Assembly (NCBI RefSeq): GCF_014596475.1
Contig: NZ_MECJ01000028.1
Coordinates: forward strand, 434,001 to 498,000
Length of the DNA: 64,000 nt
Reading direction: 5' to 3'
Source: Streptomyces sp. CBMA152
GTDB taxonomy: Bacteria; Actinomycetota; Actinomycetes; Streptomycetales; Streptomycetaceae
Shown: piece after piece, positions 52,170 through 59,938 of the stretch
How the letters are laid out: the number at the start of each line of letters is the position of its first letter
How positions within the stretch are numbered: position 1 is the stretch's first letter
Translations under genes and position numbers: made by a program
The notes under the pieces: model-generated
Databases searched by the model: none
The model's input: only the letters and a program-made list of their open reading frames with translations
What the model was told of the DNA's origin: nothing

Positions 52170-52502
52170 ATGGCAGATTTCTCCCGCCTTCCCGGACCGA
52201 ACGCCGATCTGTGGGACTGGCAGCTCCTCGCCGCATGCCGCGGGGTCGACAGCTCCCTCTTCTTCCACCCGGAGGGCGAACGCGGCGCGGCCAGGAGTGC
52301 GCGCGAGAACTCGGCGAAAGAGGTGTGCATGCGCTGCCCGGTGCGCGCCCAGTGCGCGGCCCACGCCCTCGCGGTGCGCGAGCCCTACGGCGTGTGGGGC
52401 GGGCTCACGGAGGACGAGCGCGAAGAGCTGATGGGCCGGGCCCGCAACCGGCTGGTGACCGCCGCTGCCACCGGCGGGGCGGGTGACGGGGGGCACGGCT
52501 AG
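52170..52502 (+). CDS. whiD: WhiB-family regulator WhiD
   Basis: 110 residues from ATG 52170 (MADFSRLPGPNADLWDWQLL; AAGGGG about ten bases upstream). Four Fe-S ligand cysteines lie at 23, 53, 56 and 62 (CRGV, KEVCMRCPVRAQC), followed by the GVWGG turn at about 74-78 and a basic C-terminal DNA-contact segment. WhiD carries an oxygen- and NO-sensitive 4Fe-4S cluster, binds region 4 of the principal sigma factor and is needed for late spore maturation. It is the counterpart of mycobacterial WhiB3. Divergence from bldM matches the known Streptomyces order. Confidence 0.93.
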   Translation: MADFSRLPGPNADLWDWQLLAACRGVDSSLFFHPEGERGAARSARENSAKEVCMRCPVRAQCAAHALAVREPYGVWGGLTEDEREELMGRARNRLVTAAATGGAGDGGHG

Positions 52503-52533
52503 CGCCGCGTACGCCGAGGTTCGCAGAAACGTT

Positions 52534-52553
52534 CCTGCGCCGGATGGCGCAGG
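52534..52553 (+). terminator. Possible whiD terminator
   Basis: An 8-base stem CCTGCGCC / GGCGCAGG with loop GGAT, 31 bases after the whiD stop and between convergent whiD and the LysR gene. Confidence 0.5.
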
Positions 52554-52609
52554 CCTGCGTGCCACCCCTGGGCGCCTCCGAGTGATCGCCGACGGCCCAG
52601 CGCCGCCGG

Positions 52610-53506
52610 TCAGTTGCGGGCGGCTGCTCCGGCCAGCTGGTCCAGGGTGGCCGCGACGGCCGGTACCCGGGCCAGGTCGGGCAGGGTGAGCGCGACGATC
52701 TCGCGCTCCACGGCCGGCTCGACCGTGACCGTACGGGCGCCCTTGGGACGTACCGACGCGATCGCCAGCTCCGGCAGCACCGCGACACCGAGCCCCGCCC
52801 CGACCAGGCCGATCACCGCCGGGTAGTCGTCGGTGGCGAAGTCGATGCGCGGGGTGAAGCCGGACTCCTCGCAGACCTCGACCAGTTGTCGCCGACAGCG
52901 CGGGCAGCCCGCGATCCACGGCTCGTCGGCGAGGTCGCGGATGTCGACCGTGCCGCTCTCGGCCAGCCGGTGGCGCTCGGGGACGAGGCCCACCAGGCGG
53001 TCGATGAGCAGCGGCCGGACGACCAGGTCGTCCCACTCCTCCGTGGTCGCCTCCCCGTACCGGAAGGCGAGCGCGATGTCGCAGTCGCCGTCGCGCAGCA
53101 TCTCCACCGAGCGCGGCGGCTCGGCCTCGACGAGCGACACGCGCGTGCCGGGGTGCGCGGCGCGCAGCGCGGCGAGCGCGCTCGGGACCAGCGTGGAGGA
53201 GCCGCTGGGGAACGAGACCAGGCGTACCCGGCCGGCCCGCAGGCCCGCGATGGCGGCGACCTCCTCCTCGGCTGCCGTCAGCCCGGCGAGGATGCCGGAG
53301 GCGTGCCGCACCAGGACCTCGCCCGCCTGGGTGAGCCGTGTCTCGCGGCCGGTGCGCACCAGGAGCGGGGTGCCCGCCGAGGACTCCAGGGCCTTCATCT
53401 GCTGGCTGACGGCGGGCTGGGTGCAGCCCAGCTCGCGGGCGGCCGCCGAGAAGGAGCCGGTGTTGGCGACGGCGCGCAGGACGCGGAGATGACGGGCCTC
53501 GATCAC
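52610..53506 (-). CDS. LysR-type transcriptional regulator
   Basis: 298 residues. N-terminal winged helix-turn-helix (about 1-62; FSAAARELGCTQPAVSQQMKALE) and a LysR substrate-binding domain (about 88-290). Two Cys in GCPRCRRQL (about 197-200) may be redox- or ligand-sensitive. Start GTG 53506 sits six bases after TATACT on the minus strand, so the mRNA is probably leaderless. It is divergent from the MOSC gene over only 80 bases, the usual layout for a LysR regulator and its target. Confidence 0.9.
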   Translation of the reverse strand: MIEARHLRVLRAVANTGSFSAAARELGCTQPAVSQQMKALESSAGTPLLVRTGRETRLTQAGEVLVRHASGILAGLTAAEEEVAAIAGLRAGRVRLVSFPSGSSTLVPSALAALRAAHPGTRVSLVEAEPPRSVEMLRDGDCDIALAFRYGEATTEEWDDLVVRPLLIDRLVGLVPERHRLAESGTVDIRDLADEPWIAGCPRCRRQLVEVCEESGFTPRIDFATDDYPAVIGLVGAGLGVAVLPELAIASVRPKGARTVTVEPAVEREIVALTLPDLARVPAVAATLDQLAGAAARN

Positions 53507-53512
53507 CCTTCG

Positions 53513-53518
53513 AGTATA
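53513..53518 (-). promoter_or_regulatory. -10 element of the leaderless LysR gene
   Basis: Minus-strand TATACT, six bases before GTG 53506. It is the closest match to the -10 consensus in this region. Confidence 0.5.
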
Positions 53519-53573
53519 AGGGATGCTTGGAGATCGCGGGGAATATTGGATGACCGCTTTGAGACAGTCGCGT

Positions 53574-53579
53574 TAGCGT
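53574..53579 (+). promoter_or_regulatory. -10 element of the leaderless MOSC gene
   Basis: Plus-strand TAGCGT, seven bases before ATG 53587; no SD lies between them. Confidence 0.45.
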
Positions 53580-53586
53580 TCTCCTC

Positions 53587-54267
53587 ATGAAGCTTCTGTC
53601 AGTGAATCTGGGCCGCGCCACGGTCGTCGACTACACCGATGCCGAGGGCGGTCTCACCGGCATCGGCAAGCGCCCGGCGGAGGGTCCCGTACGGATCTTC
53701 CGGCCCGGTCTCAAGGGCGTGGGCGCCAGTGGTGTGGCGGGCGACGACGTCTGCGACAAGCGCCACCACGGCGGCGACCACCAGGCTGTCTACGCCTACG
53801 CGCGCGAGGATCTCGACACCTGGGGACGGGAGTTGGGCCGCGAACTGCCCGGCGGAATCTTCGGCGAGAACTTCACCACGTACGGCCTGGACGTCAGCGA
53901 CGCCCGGATCGGCGAGCGCTGGAGGGTCGGCCCGGACGTGCTCCTGGAGGTCTCCTGCGCGCGCATTCCGTGCCGTACGTTCGCGGGCGCCCTGGGCGAG
54001 CAGGGCTGGGTCAAGCGGTTCACGCAGGCCGCGGTGCCCGGTGCGTATCTGCGGGTGATCGAGGAGGGCGAGGTCCGCGCGGGCGACGCGATCGAAGTGG
54101 TCCACCGGCCCCGGCACGAGGTGTCGGTGGCGTTCTGGTTCCGCGCGTTCACGACCGAGCGGGAGTTGCTGCCGCGCACCCTGGCGGCCGGTGACGCGAT
54201 GCCGCCGGAGGCCCACGAGACCGTCCGCAAGTACCTGGAGCGACAGGACGCCCGACGGGCCTCCTGA
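53587..54267 (+). CDS. MOSC domain protein (YiiM-like)
   Basis: 226 residues from ATG 53587. The MOSC domain (about 30-165) has KRHHGGDHQAVYAYAREDLD, GIFGENFTT and the conserved Cys in VSCARIPCRTF. MOSC domains bind or transfer sulfur at molybdenum-cofactor sites; YiiM-type proteins reduce N-hydroxylated compounds with a molybdenum cofactor and contribute to detoxification. A small C-terminal helical extension (about 185-226) is present. It is divergent from and probably controlled by the LysR gene. Confidence 0.88.
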   Translation: MKLLSVNLGRATVVDYTDAEGGLTGIGKRPAEGPVRIFRPGLKGVGASGVAGDDVCDKRHHGGDHQAVYAYAREDLDTWGRELGRELPGGIFGENFTTYGLDVSDARIGERWRVGPDVLLEVSCARIPCRTFAGALGEQGWVKRFTQAAVPGAYLRVIEEGEVRAGDAIEVVHRPRHEVSVAFWFRAFTTERELLPRTLAAGDAMPPEAHETVRKYLERQDARRAS

Positions 54268-54328
54268 CCGGACGAGCACCGGACGGTCACCCGGACAGGC
54301 CGTCACACCGCTGTCATCCGAGGGGCAC

Positions 54329-54334
54329 TACCGT
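54329..54334 (+). promoter_or_regulatory. -10 element of the leaderless SDR gene
   Basis: TACCGT, six bases before ATG 54341, which has no SD. Confidence 0.4.
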
Positions 54335-54340
54335 GCGCGT

Positions 54341-55114
54341 ATGACGACTGCACTGATTACGGGCGCGACAGCGGGAATCGGGGCCGCCTTCGCGCGGCGG
54401 CTGGCCACCGACGGGCACGATCTGGTGCTGGTGGCCCGCGACGGCAAGCGGCTGCGGGACCAGGCCACCGAGCTGCACGACCGGCACGGCGTGGAGGCCG
54501 AGGTGCTGGTCGCCGACCTTTCCACGGAGGACGGCATCGCGGCGGTCGAGGCCCGGCTCGCCGAGCGCAGGAAGCCGATCGACCTGCTGGTCAACAACGC
54601 CGGATTCGGCAACAAGGGCCGCTATCTGGACGTGCCCATGACCGACGAGCTGAAGATGCTCAAGGTGCACATCGAGGCGGTGCTGCGGCTCACCTCGGCG
54701 GCGACCGAGGGCATGCGCGAGCGCGGGCGCGGCGGGGTCGTCAATGTCGCCTCGGTGGCTGCGTTCGTACCGCGCGGCACATACGGCGCGTCCAAGGCGT
54801 GGGTGGTGCAGTTCACCCAGGGCGCGGCCCGGGACCTGGCCGGTTCGGGCGTGCGGCTGATGGCGCTGTGCCCGGGCTTCGTGCGGACGGAGTTCCACCA
54901 GCGGGCCGGAATGGGCACCGACAACATTCCGGGCTGGCTGTGGCTGGACGCCGACAAGCTGGTCTCGGCCGCGCTCTCCGACCTCGCGCGCGGGAAGTCG
55001 CTGTCGATCCCGGACCCCCGCTACAAGGCGATGATGGGCGTGGTGAAGCTGGCGCCGCGCGGCCTGCTCGGCGGGCTGACGTCCCGCACCGGCCGCAAGT
55101 ACGGCCCGCAGTAA
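54341..55114 (+). CDS. Short-chain dehydrogenase/reductase
   Basis: 257 residues. The classical SDR cofactor motif TGATAGIG (about 7-14), NNAG (about 87), catalytic Ser in NVASVAAF, Tyr-x-x-x-Lys in YGASKAW, and the PGFVRTEF segment are all present. An Arg after strand 2 (LVARDGKRL) suggests preference for NADP. Family members reduce ketones or oxidise alcohols; the substrate is unknown. The C-terminal extension KYKAMMGVVKLAP-like is typical of the DltE/YqjQ-type subgroup. It is convergent with the DUF2264 gene only five bases away. Confidence 0.88.
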   Translation: MTTALITGATAGIGAAFARRLATDGHDLVLVARDGKRLRDQATELHDRHGVEAEVLVADLSTEDGIAAVEARLAERRKPIDLLVNNAGFGNKGRYLDVPMTDELKMLKVHIEAVLRLTSAATEGMRERGRGGVVNVASVAAFVPRGTYGASKAWVVQFTQGAARDLAGSGVRLMALCPGFVRTEFHQRAGMGTDNIPGWLWLDADKLVSAALSDLARGKSLSIPDPRYKAMMGVVKLAPRGLLGGLTSRTGRKYGPQ

Positions 55115-55119
55115 GAGGT

Positions 55120-56991
55120 TCAGAGGCCCGTCGTGCGGACGGTCGGGGCCTTTCCGTCGAGCGCGAGCTCGTACGTGGTGCCGTCACTCCAGGTCACCCG
55201 CACGGTGCGGCCCTCGACGCGTACGGCGGTGACCAGGTCGGGGAGGGGAGCCGGGTGCTCCTCCCCCGTCAGGGAGGCGAGCGCGACGAAGAGCGTCGGG
55301 CCGTCCCCGGTCACCCCGTCGAGGACCGCCACTTGTGCGTCGGGGCCGAACTGGGTTGATCCGGCGGCCACTACGCGCGCGTGCGGCTCGTACCCCTCGA
55401 CGGCGTGCAACTGGCCGGTCAGTTCGGGCCCGGTGACAGCCCACCCCGTCTGGCGTACGCGCGTGCCGGGCGGGGCGCCGACGAGCAGATGGGCCCGGAC
55501 CTCGGCCCGGCCGTGGACCAGCGTGACAGACACGGTCCGCATCCCCGGCAGCGGCCGCGCTGCGGAGGCGGCCCAGCCGGGACCGCTGCCGAGGGGTTCG
55601 GCGAACCCCCGGGCGGTGACCGCGCCGTCGTCGAGGACGAGCCCGAAATGGTTGTCGCGCACGTCCCCGCAGGTCGGGCCCGTACGGGTCGCATAGGCGA
55701 ACCGGGCGTAGCAGGGGTCCTCGTCCGGGCCGAGGCGGTGGTCGGTGCCGTGGTTGTGGAGCCGGACGACGCCGTCCGAAACCGTGGACTGGATCAGGGT
55801 GTTGGTCGGGCCGAGGGCGACGGCCGCGTCCCCGGTCTCGACGGGCAGCGGCTCCTCCACAGCTGTCCACACCGGGTGCTCCGGCGGCAGGAGCAGCCCG
55901 AGGAATCCTTTCGCCGCCCAGTACGGGGAGGCCGGGCCCGAATACCCCTGGACGATCGGCGCGTACGGGCCGTGCCAGCCCAGGGTGAGCAGACCCCGCT
56001 CGTCGGTCGCGCCCCGGCCGGGCTCCCAGTCCATGAAGTACGCGAGGGTGCCGGAGGCGAGGCGGCGGGTGGCGCCCGGGGTCATCGGGGTGTGGCCGGT
56101 GAGCGCGCCGAGCCAGGGGGCCGCGGTGGCGGCGAAGCGGTAGGTGAGGGAGCGCCCGTACGGCATGGGGGCGCCGTCGGCGCCGAACATCCGGGTGTGA
56201 TCCGCGAGATGGGCGCGCAGCCGGGGGCCGTAGCGGTCGAGGAGTTCCCGGTTGTCACCCAAATGAGCGTGCAGGACGGGATAGAAGTGGAGAGCCCAGC
56301 CGTTGTAGTGGTCGAAGGAGCGGTGGGGGCCGTCGCTGTACCAGCCGTCGCCGAGGTACCACTGATCGACGTGTTCCAGCGCGCGCTCGATGGTGGCCGA
56401 GGCGCGGTCGGTCTCGATGCCGGCGTCCTGGAGGAATCCTGCGACGGTGAGGCCGAAGAACCACCAGTTGTTGTCGACGGGCGAGGGGCCGAGGGCGGGC
56501 AGCAGCCAGTCGACGGCTCGCTGGCGGACGCGGTCGTCGAGCCTGTCCCAGAGCCAGGGGCGGGTCAGGCGCAGCCCGAGGGCGACCGAGGCGGACTCGA
56601 CGACCGCCTGGCGCACCTCGGCCATGCGCGGCCAGGCATCGGGGCTCGCGCTGTCCAACTCCCCGGTGGGCAGCGGGTGTTCGGTGCCGGACGCCAGGCC
56701 TTCGGCATAGCGGTCGAGGTGGCCGTGCGGGTCGTCGCCGTGCGCGCCCGCGATCCGCAGTGCGGCGAGCAGCCAGGTGCGGGCGAACCCTTCGAGGCCG
56801 TCGGAGCGGGGTCCGGACCAGCTCGGGCGGTCGCCGGGCAGGTTGATCAGCCCATGCCTCGGTGAGGCGTAGGGGCGTACGGAGAGGAGGAGTTGATCGG
56901 CCGCGTTTTCCCAGTGGCCGCGGGTCCAGCCGGTGTACGGGCTGAGCTCGTGATCGAGGGGTGCGAGGGGTGCGAGGGGCGGTGTCGGCAT
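55120..56991 (-). CDS. DUF2264 domain protein
   Basis: 623 residues from ATG 56991 with GGGGAG four bases upstream. The N-terminal 370 residues match DUF2264, an alpha/alpha-barrel fold: PLDHELSPYTGWTRGHWENAAD, NNWWFFGLTVAGFLQDAG, YSDGPHRSFDHYNGWALHFY. The C-terminal 250 residues form a beta-sandwich as in polysaccharide lyases and uronyl hydrolases. Such proteins appear in carbohydrate clusters and are thought to act on acidic or deoxy sugars. No signal peptide, so it would be cytosolic. It is divergent from the DeoR-LacI regulator across a stretch with regulator boxes, which supports a sugar-use role. Confidence 0.82.
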   Translation of the reverse strand: MPTPPLAPLAPLDHELSPYTGWTRGHWENAADQLLLSVRPYASPRHGLINLPGDRPSWSGPRSDGLEGFARTWLLAALRIAGAHGDDPHGHLDRYAEGLASGTEHPLPTGELDSASPDAWPRMAEVRQAVVESASVALGLRLTRPWLWDRLDDRVRQRAVDWLLPALGPSPVDNNWWFFGLTVAGFLQDAGIETDRASATIERALEHVDQWYLGDGWYSDGPHRSFDHYNGWALHFYPVLHAHLGDNRELLDRYGPRLRAHLADHTRMFGADGAPMPYGRSLTYRFAATAAPWLGALTGHTPMTPGATRRLASGTLAYFMDWEPGRGATDERGLLTLGWHGPYAPIVQGYSGPASPYWAAKGFLGLLLPPEHPVWTAVEEPLPVETGDAAVALGPTNTLIQSTVSDGVVRLHNHGTDHRLGPDEDPCYARFAYATRTGPTCGDVRDNHFGLVLDDGAVTARGFAEPLGSGPGWAASAARPLPGMRTVSVTLVHGRAEVRAHLLVGAPPGTRVRQTGWAVTGPELTGQLHAVEGYEPHARVVAAGSTQFGPDAQVAVLDGVTGDGPTLFVALASLTGEEHPAPLPDLVTAVRVEGRTVRVTWSDGTTYELALDGKAPTVRTTGL

Positions 56992-57011
56992 GATGCTCCC
57001 CGTCTGTGACG

Positions 57012-57117
57012 GATCCAGGACCGTGGCCGTGCGGGGATCCAGGGCCGTCGCGGAATCCAGGACCGGTTCGGGTTCAGAACCGGGTCAGGTTCAGGACTGG
57101 GGCGGCTCCAGGACCGT
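57012..57117. repeat. Degenerate repeat array upstream of the DUF2264 gene
   Basis: Six imperfect copies of a unit like GATCCAGGACCG (near 57012, 57036, 57053, 57070, 57088 and 57105), 17-24 bases apart, follow the DUF2264 start region. They may be a decayed minisatellite or a protein-binding array. Confidence 0.45.
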
Positions 57118-57155
57118 GCCGTGCTCGGGACTGCGGCGGAATCTAGGGGGTTGGC

Positions 57156-57165
57156 TGATCGAACG
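57156..57165 (+). promoter_or_regulatory. Half operator for the DeoR-LacI regulator
   Basis: TGATCGAACG is identical to the reverse complement of 57201-57210. It sits 20 bases upstream of the full operator, toward DUF2264. Confidence 0.5.
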
Positions 57166-57184
57166 TCAATGGAATCGGACCGAA

Positions 57185-57210
57185 TGATCGAAACGCTTGT
57201 CGTTCGATCA
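57185..57210. promoter_or_regulatory. Operator of the DeoR-LacI regulator gene
   Basis: TGATCGAAACG, five bases, CGTTCGATCA: an inverted repeat with one inserted A. It contains the candidate -35 TTGTCG (57197-57202), which with TAGGGT (57219-57224, 16-base spacer) forms the regulator's own promoter. A bound repressor would block it, so autorepression is likely. Confidence 0.6.
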
Positions 57211-57271
57211 GGGTGCATTAGGGTCATGGCCCCAGGACACCGGGCGCCACACTGCGAGGGGGACTGCCGCC

Positions 57272-58498
57272 GTGCGAGAGAGTGCTGCTGAACGTCACGA
57301 CCGACTGCTGGAACTGGTGCGCCGGCGCGGCTCGGTGCGGGTCTCCGATCTGGCCGGCCAGTTGGGGGTCTCCCCCGTGACCGCGCGCCGGGACGTGGAG
57401 GCGCTGGCCGTGCGGGGGCTGCTCGACCGGGTGCACGGCAAGGTCTCCTGGCCGCACACCCAAGGTGCGCCGGGGGTGCCCGCGCAGGGCATACCCGGGA
57501 GCGGTGGCCGGGAGTTGGTGCTCGGGATGGTGGCGCCGAACGCCACGTACTACTTCGCCGAGGTCATCCGTGGTGCGCACGAGGCGGCGGCCGCTGCCGG
57601 GGCCCGGCTGATCCTGCGGATATCGGACTACCGCCCGCAGGACGACCCGGCGCTCGCGGCCGGGCTTGTCGCGGCGGGGGCGGACGGGCTGCTGGTCGCG
57701 CCGGGCTGGAAGGAGCCGCACGATCCGGTCGAGCACGGGCGGTGGATAGGTGAACTGCCGGTGCCCACCGTGCTGTTGGAGCGGCGCGGGGTGCCCGGCG
57801 GGGCCCTGGACGACCTGGACCGGGTCTGCTCGGACCACGCTCACGGGGTGCTCCTCGCCGTACGCCATCTCACCGGGCTCGGGCACCGGGCGCCGCTCCT
57901 GGTGGCGCGGGCGGACAGCCCGACGGCGGTCGCGGTGCGGGCCGGGTACCGGCAGGCGCTGGACGCACTGGGGCTGGACGCGCCGGGTCCGGTGATCGGT
58001 TCGGTTCCGGCGGAGGTGGACCCGGCCGGGTTCGAGGCGGCCGTGCGGGCGCTGCTGGCGGCCGTGGCCAGCGGGGAGGCGACGGCGGCGCTGGTCCACA
58101 ACGACGTGGACGCGATACGGATCGTGCAGCGCCTCGCCGAGCTGGGCGTACGGGTGCCGCAGGACCTGGCACTCGTGGCGTACGACGACGAGGTGGCGGC
58201 GCTCGCGGACATCCCGCTGACGGCGGTGGCCCCGCCCAAGCACGAAGTGGGCCGGTACGCGGCGCAGTTGCTGATCGAGCGGCTGCGGGGTGGATCGGCG
58301 GAGCCGGGCGAGGAGCCGCGCCGCCATGTGGATCTGCTGCCGCGTCTGCGGGTGCGGTCCTCGTGCGGGGCGCCGCGCCCTGGCGGCGGCCGGGTGCCGG
58401 ATGCCGGGGTCGGGCTCGCCCCGGGCCCCGTGCTCGGCGAGGGCGCCGACTCCTCTGCGAGCCAGCCTGCGAGCCAGCCCATCACCGCTCACTCCTAA
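57272..58498 (+). CDS. Hybrid regulator: DeoR helix-turn-helix with LacI-type sugar-sensing domain
   Basis: 408 residues from GTG 57272 (SD GAGGGGGA). N-terminal DeoR-type winged helix (about 10-62; RRRGSVRVSDLAGQLGVSPVTARRDVEAL) joined to a periplasmic-binding-like sensor domain (about 85-375; LGMVAPNATYYFAEVIRGA, VPQDLALVAYDDEVAAL). This fusion, usual among actinobacterial sugar regulators, pairs one family's DNA reader with another's ligand pocket. It likely represses the adjacent ABC importer and DUF2264 genes until a sugar binds. Operators are visible at its own promoter and before the importer. The C-terminus is a disordered Gly/Pro/Ser tail. Confidence 0.87.
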   Translation: MRESAAERHDRLLELVRRRGSVRVSDLAGQLGVSPVTARRDVEALAVRGLLDRVHGKVSWPHTQGAPGVPAQGIPGSGGRELVLGMVAPNATYYFAEVIRGAHEAAAAAGARLILRISDYRPQDDPALAAGLVAAGADGLLVAPGWKEPHDPVEHGRWIGELPVPTVLLERRGVPGGALDDLDRVCSDHAHGVLLAVRHLTGLGHRAPLLVARADSPTAVAVRAGYRQALDALGLDAPGPVIGSVPAEVDPAGFEAAVRALLAAVASGEATAALVHNDVDAIRIVQRLAELGVRVPQDLALVAYDDEVAALADIPLTAVAPPKHEVGRYAAQLLIERLRGGSAEPGEEPRRHVDLLPRLRVRSSCGAPRPGGGRVPDAGVGLAPGPVLGEGADSSASQPASQPITAHS

Positions 58499-58499
58499 C

Positions 58500-58523
58500 T
58501 CGATCATTTTTCGATCATTCGAA
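58500..58523. promoter_or_regulatory. Operator upstream of the ABC importer operon
   Basis: TCGATCA (58500-58506), then TTCGATCATTCGAA (58510-58523), which is itself palindromic. It shares TTCGATCA with the regulator's own operator. It lies just upstream of TTGACT (58533-58538), the importer -35, which is followed after 18 bases by AAGGAT. Confidence 0.55.
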
Positions 58524-58532
58524 CTTTCGCTC

Positions 58533-58562
58533 TTGACTTCGGTCAGGAACGGCTCAAGGATC
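58533..58562 (+). promoter_or_regulatory. Promoter of the ABC importer operon
   Basis: TTGACT (58533-58538), 18 bases, AAGGAT (58557-58562). The expected transcript start near 58569 leaves a leader of about 34 bases before GTG 58603. Confidence 0.45.
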
Positions 58563-58602
58563 GCGGCCATCGCCTCGTCCCCTCACGTTCAGGAGCCGTT
58601 CC

Positions 58603-59934
58603 GTGAACCGCAGTTGGACCAGATCGACTACCGCAGCCATCGCCACGGCAACCGCCCTCGCCCTGCTCTCGGCCTGCGGAAGCGGGGACGGCGGCTCGGA
58701 CGCGGGCGGTGGCAAGGGCACCGCCGACAAGCCCGTCACCCTCACCTTCTGGGCCTGGCAGAAGGGGTCGAAGGACGTGGTGGACGCGTTCAACGCCTCG
58801 CACAAGACCATCAAGGTGAAGTTCGAGGAGATACCGTCCGGCAACGCCGGTGGCTACGCCAAGATCTCCAACGCGGTGCGGGCGGGCAACGCGCCGGACC
58901 TGGTCGCGATCGAGTACCCCATGCTGCCCGAGTTCGTCAGCCAGGGCGCGCTCCAGGACATCGGCTCGTATCTGCCCGCCGACGTACGGAAGAAGTTCCT
59001 GCCGCAGGCGGTCGAGCTGACCACGCTGGGCGGTAAGAGCTGGGCGGTGCCGTTCGACGCCGCGCCCCAGACGTACTACTACCGCAAGGACTTCTTCACC
59101 AAGAACAACATCCAAGTACCGAAGACCTGGGCGGAGTTCCGCACCGCCGCCGAGCAGGCGAAGAAGGTCGATCCGAAGGCGCGGATCGCCACCTTCATGC
59201 CGGACGACCCGACCACGTTCGAGGCGATGGCCTGGCAGGCCGGGGCCCAGTGGTTCAAGGCCGACGGCGACACCTGGAAGCTCAACACCTCGGACGCCGC
59301 CACCAACAAGGTCGCCGACTACTGGCAGGGGCTGATCGACGACAAGCTGGTGCAGACGGCGGTCTCGTTCAGCCCGGAGTGGACCGCCGCGCTGAAGGAC
59401 GGCTCGACCGTCGGCTACCTCGGCGCTGCCTGGGGCGCGGGCGTCCTCAAGTCGACGCTGCCCGACCAGAGCGGCAAGTGGGGCGTCGCGCCGGTGCCGA
59501 CCTGGGACGGCAGGCCCGCCAGCGGCATGCTCGGCGGCTCCACTTGGGCGGTGACCAAGGGCAGCAGGAAGGCGGCGGCCGCCGTCGAGTTCGCCACCTG
59601 GATGTCCACCACCGAGGAGGGCGTCAAGGCCCGTATCGCACCGGGCACTTCGAGCGCGTTCCCGGCCGACGTCTCGTTGCGCCCGGCCGCCAAGAAGGCG
59701 TTCGACGCCGGGTTCTACGGCGGCGAGGACATCTACCAGCTCTTCGACGCGGCCGGTGCCTCGATCAACCCCGCCTGGAGCTGGGGCCCGACCACCGGGA
59801 CCACCAACACCACGCTGAAGGACCAGTTCGGCAAGGTCAGCGGCGGCACGGTGAAGATCACCGACGCGCTGCGGGCCGCCCATGACGCCACCTTGGCCGA
59901 GCTGAAGAAGCGCGGCCTGAAGGTCGAGGGCTGA
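58603..59934 (+). CDS. Sugar ABC transporter substrate-binding lipoprotein
   Basis: 443 residues from GTG 58603 with AGGAG nine bases upstream. A lipoprotein signal ends in LLSACGSG (lipidated Cys25), so it is tethered outside the membrane. The family-1 extracellular solute-binding fold follows: VTLTFWAWQKGSKDVVDAFN, APDLVAIEYPMLPEF, WAVPFDAAPQTYYYRKD, a ligand-side Trp/Tyr-rich core and MLGGSTWAVTKGS. It is typical of oligosaccharide binders. It opens the operon with two permeases. Confidence 0.93.
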   Translation: MNRSWTRSTTAAIATATALALLSACGSGDGGSDAGGGKGTADKPVTLTFWAWQKGSKDVVDAFNASHKTIKVKFEEIPSGNAGGYAKISNAVRAGNAPDLVAIEYPMLPEFVSQGALQDIGSYLPADVRKKFLPQAVELTTLGGKSWAVPFDAAPQTYYYRKDFFTKNNIQVPKTWAEFRTAAEQAKKVDPKARIATFMPDDPTTFEAMAWQAGAQWFKADGDTWKLNTSDAATNKVADYWQGLIDDKLVQTAVSFSPEWTAALKDGSTVGYLGAAWGAGVLKSTLPDQSGKWGVAPVPTWDGRPASGMLGGSTWAVTKGSRKAAAAVEFATWMSTTEEGVKARIAPGTSSAFPADVSLRPAAKKAFDAGFYGGEDIYQLFDAAGASINPAWSWGPTTGTTNTTLKDQFGKVSGGTVKITDALRAAHDATLAELKKRGLKVEG

Positions 59935-59938
59935 GCCC

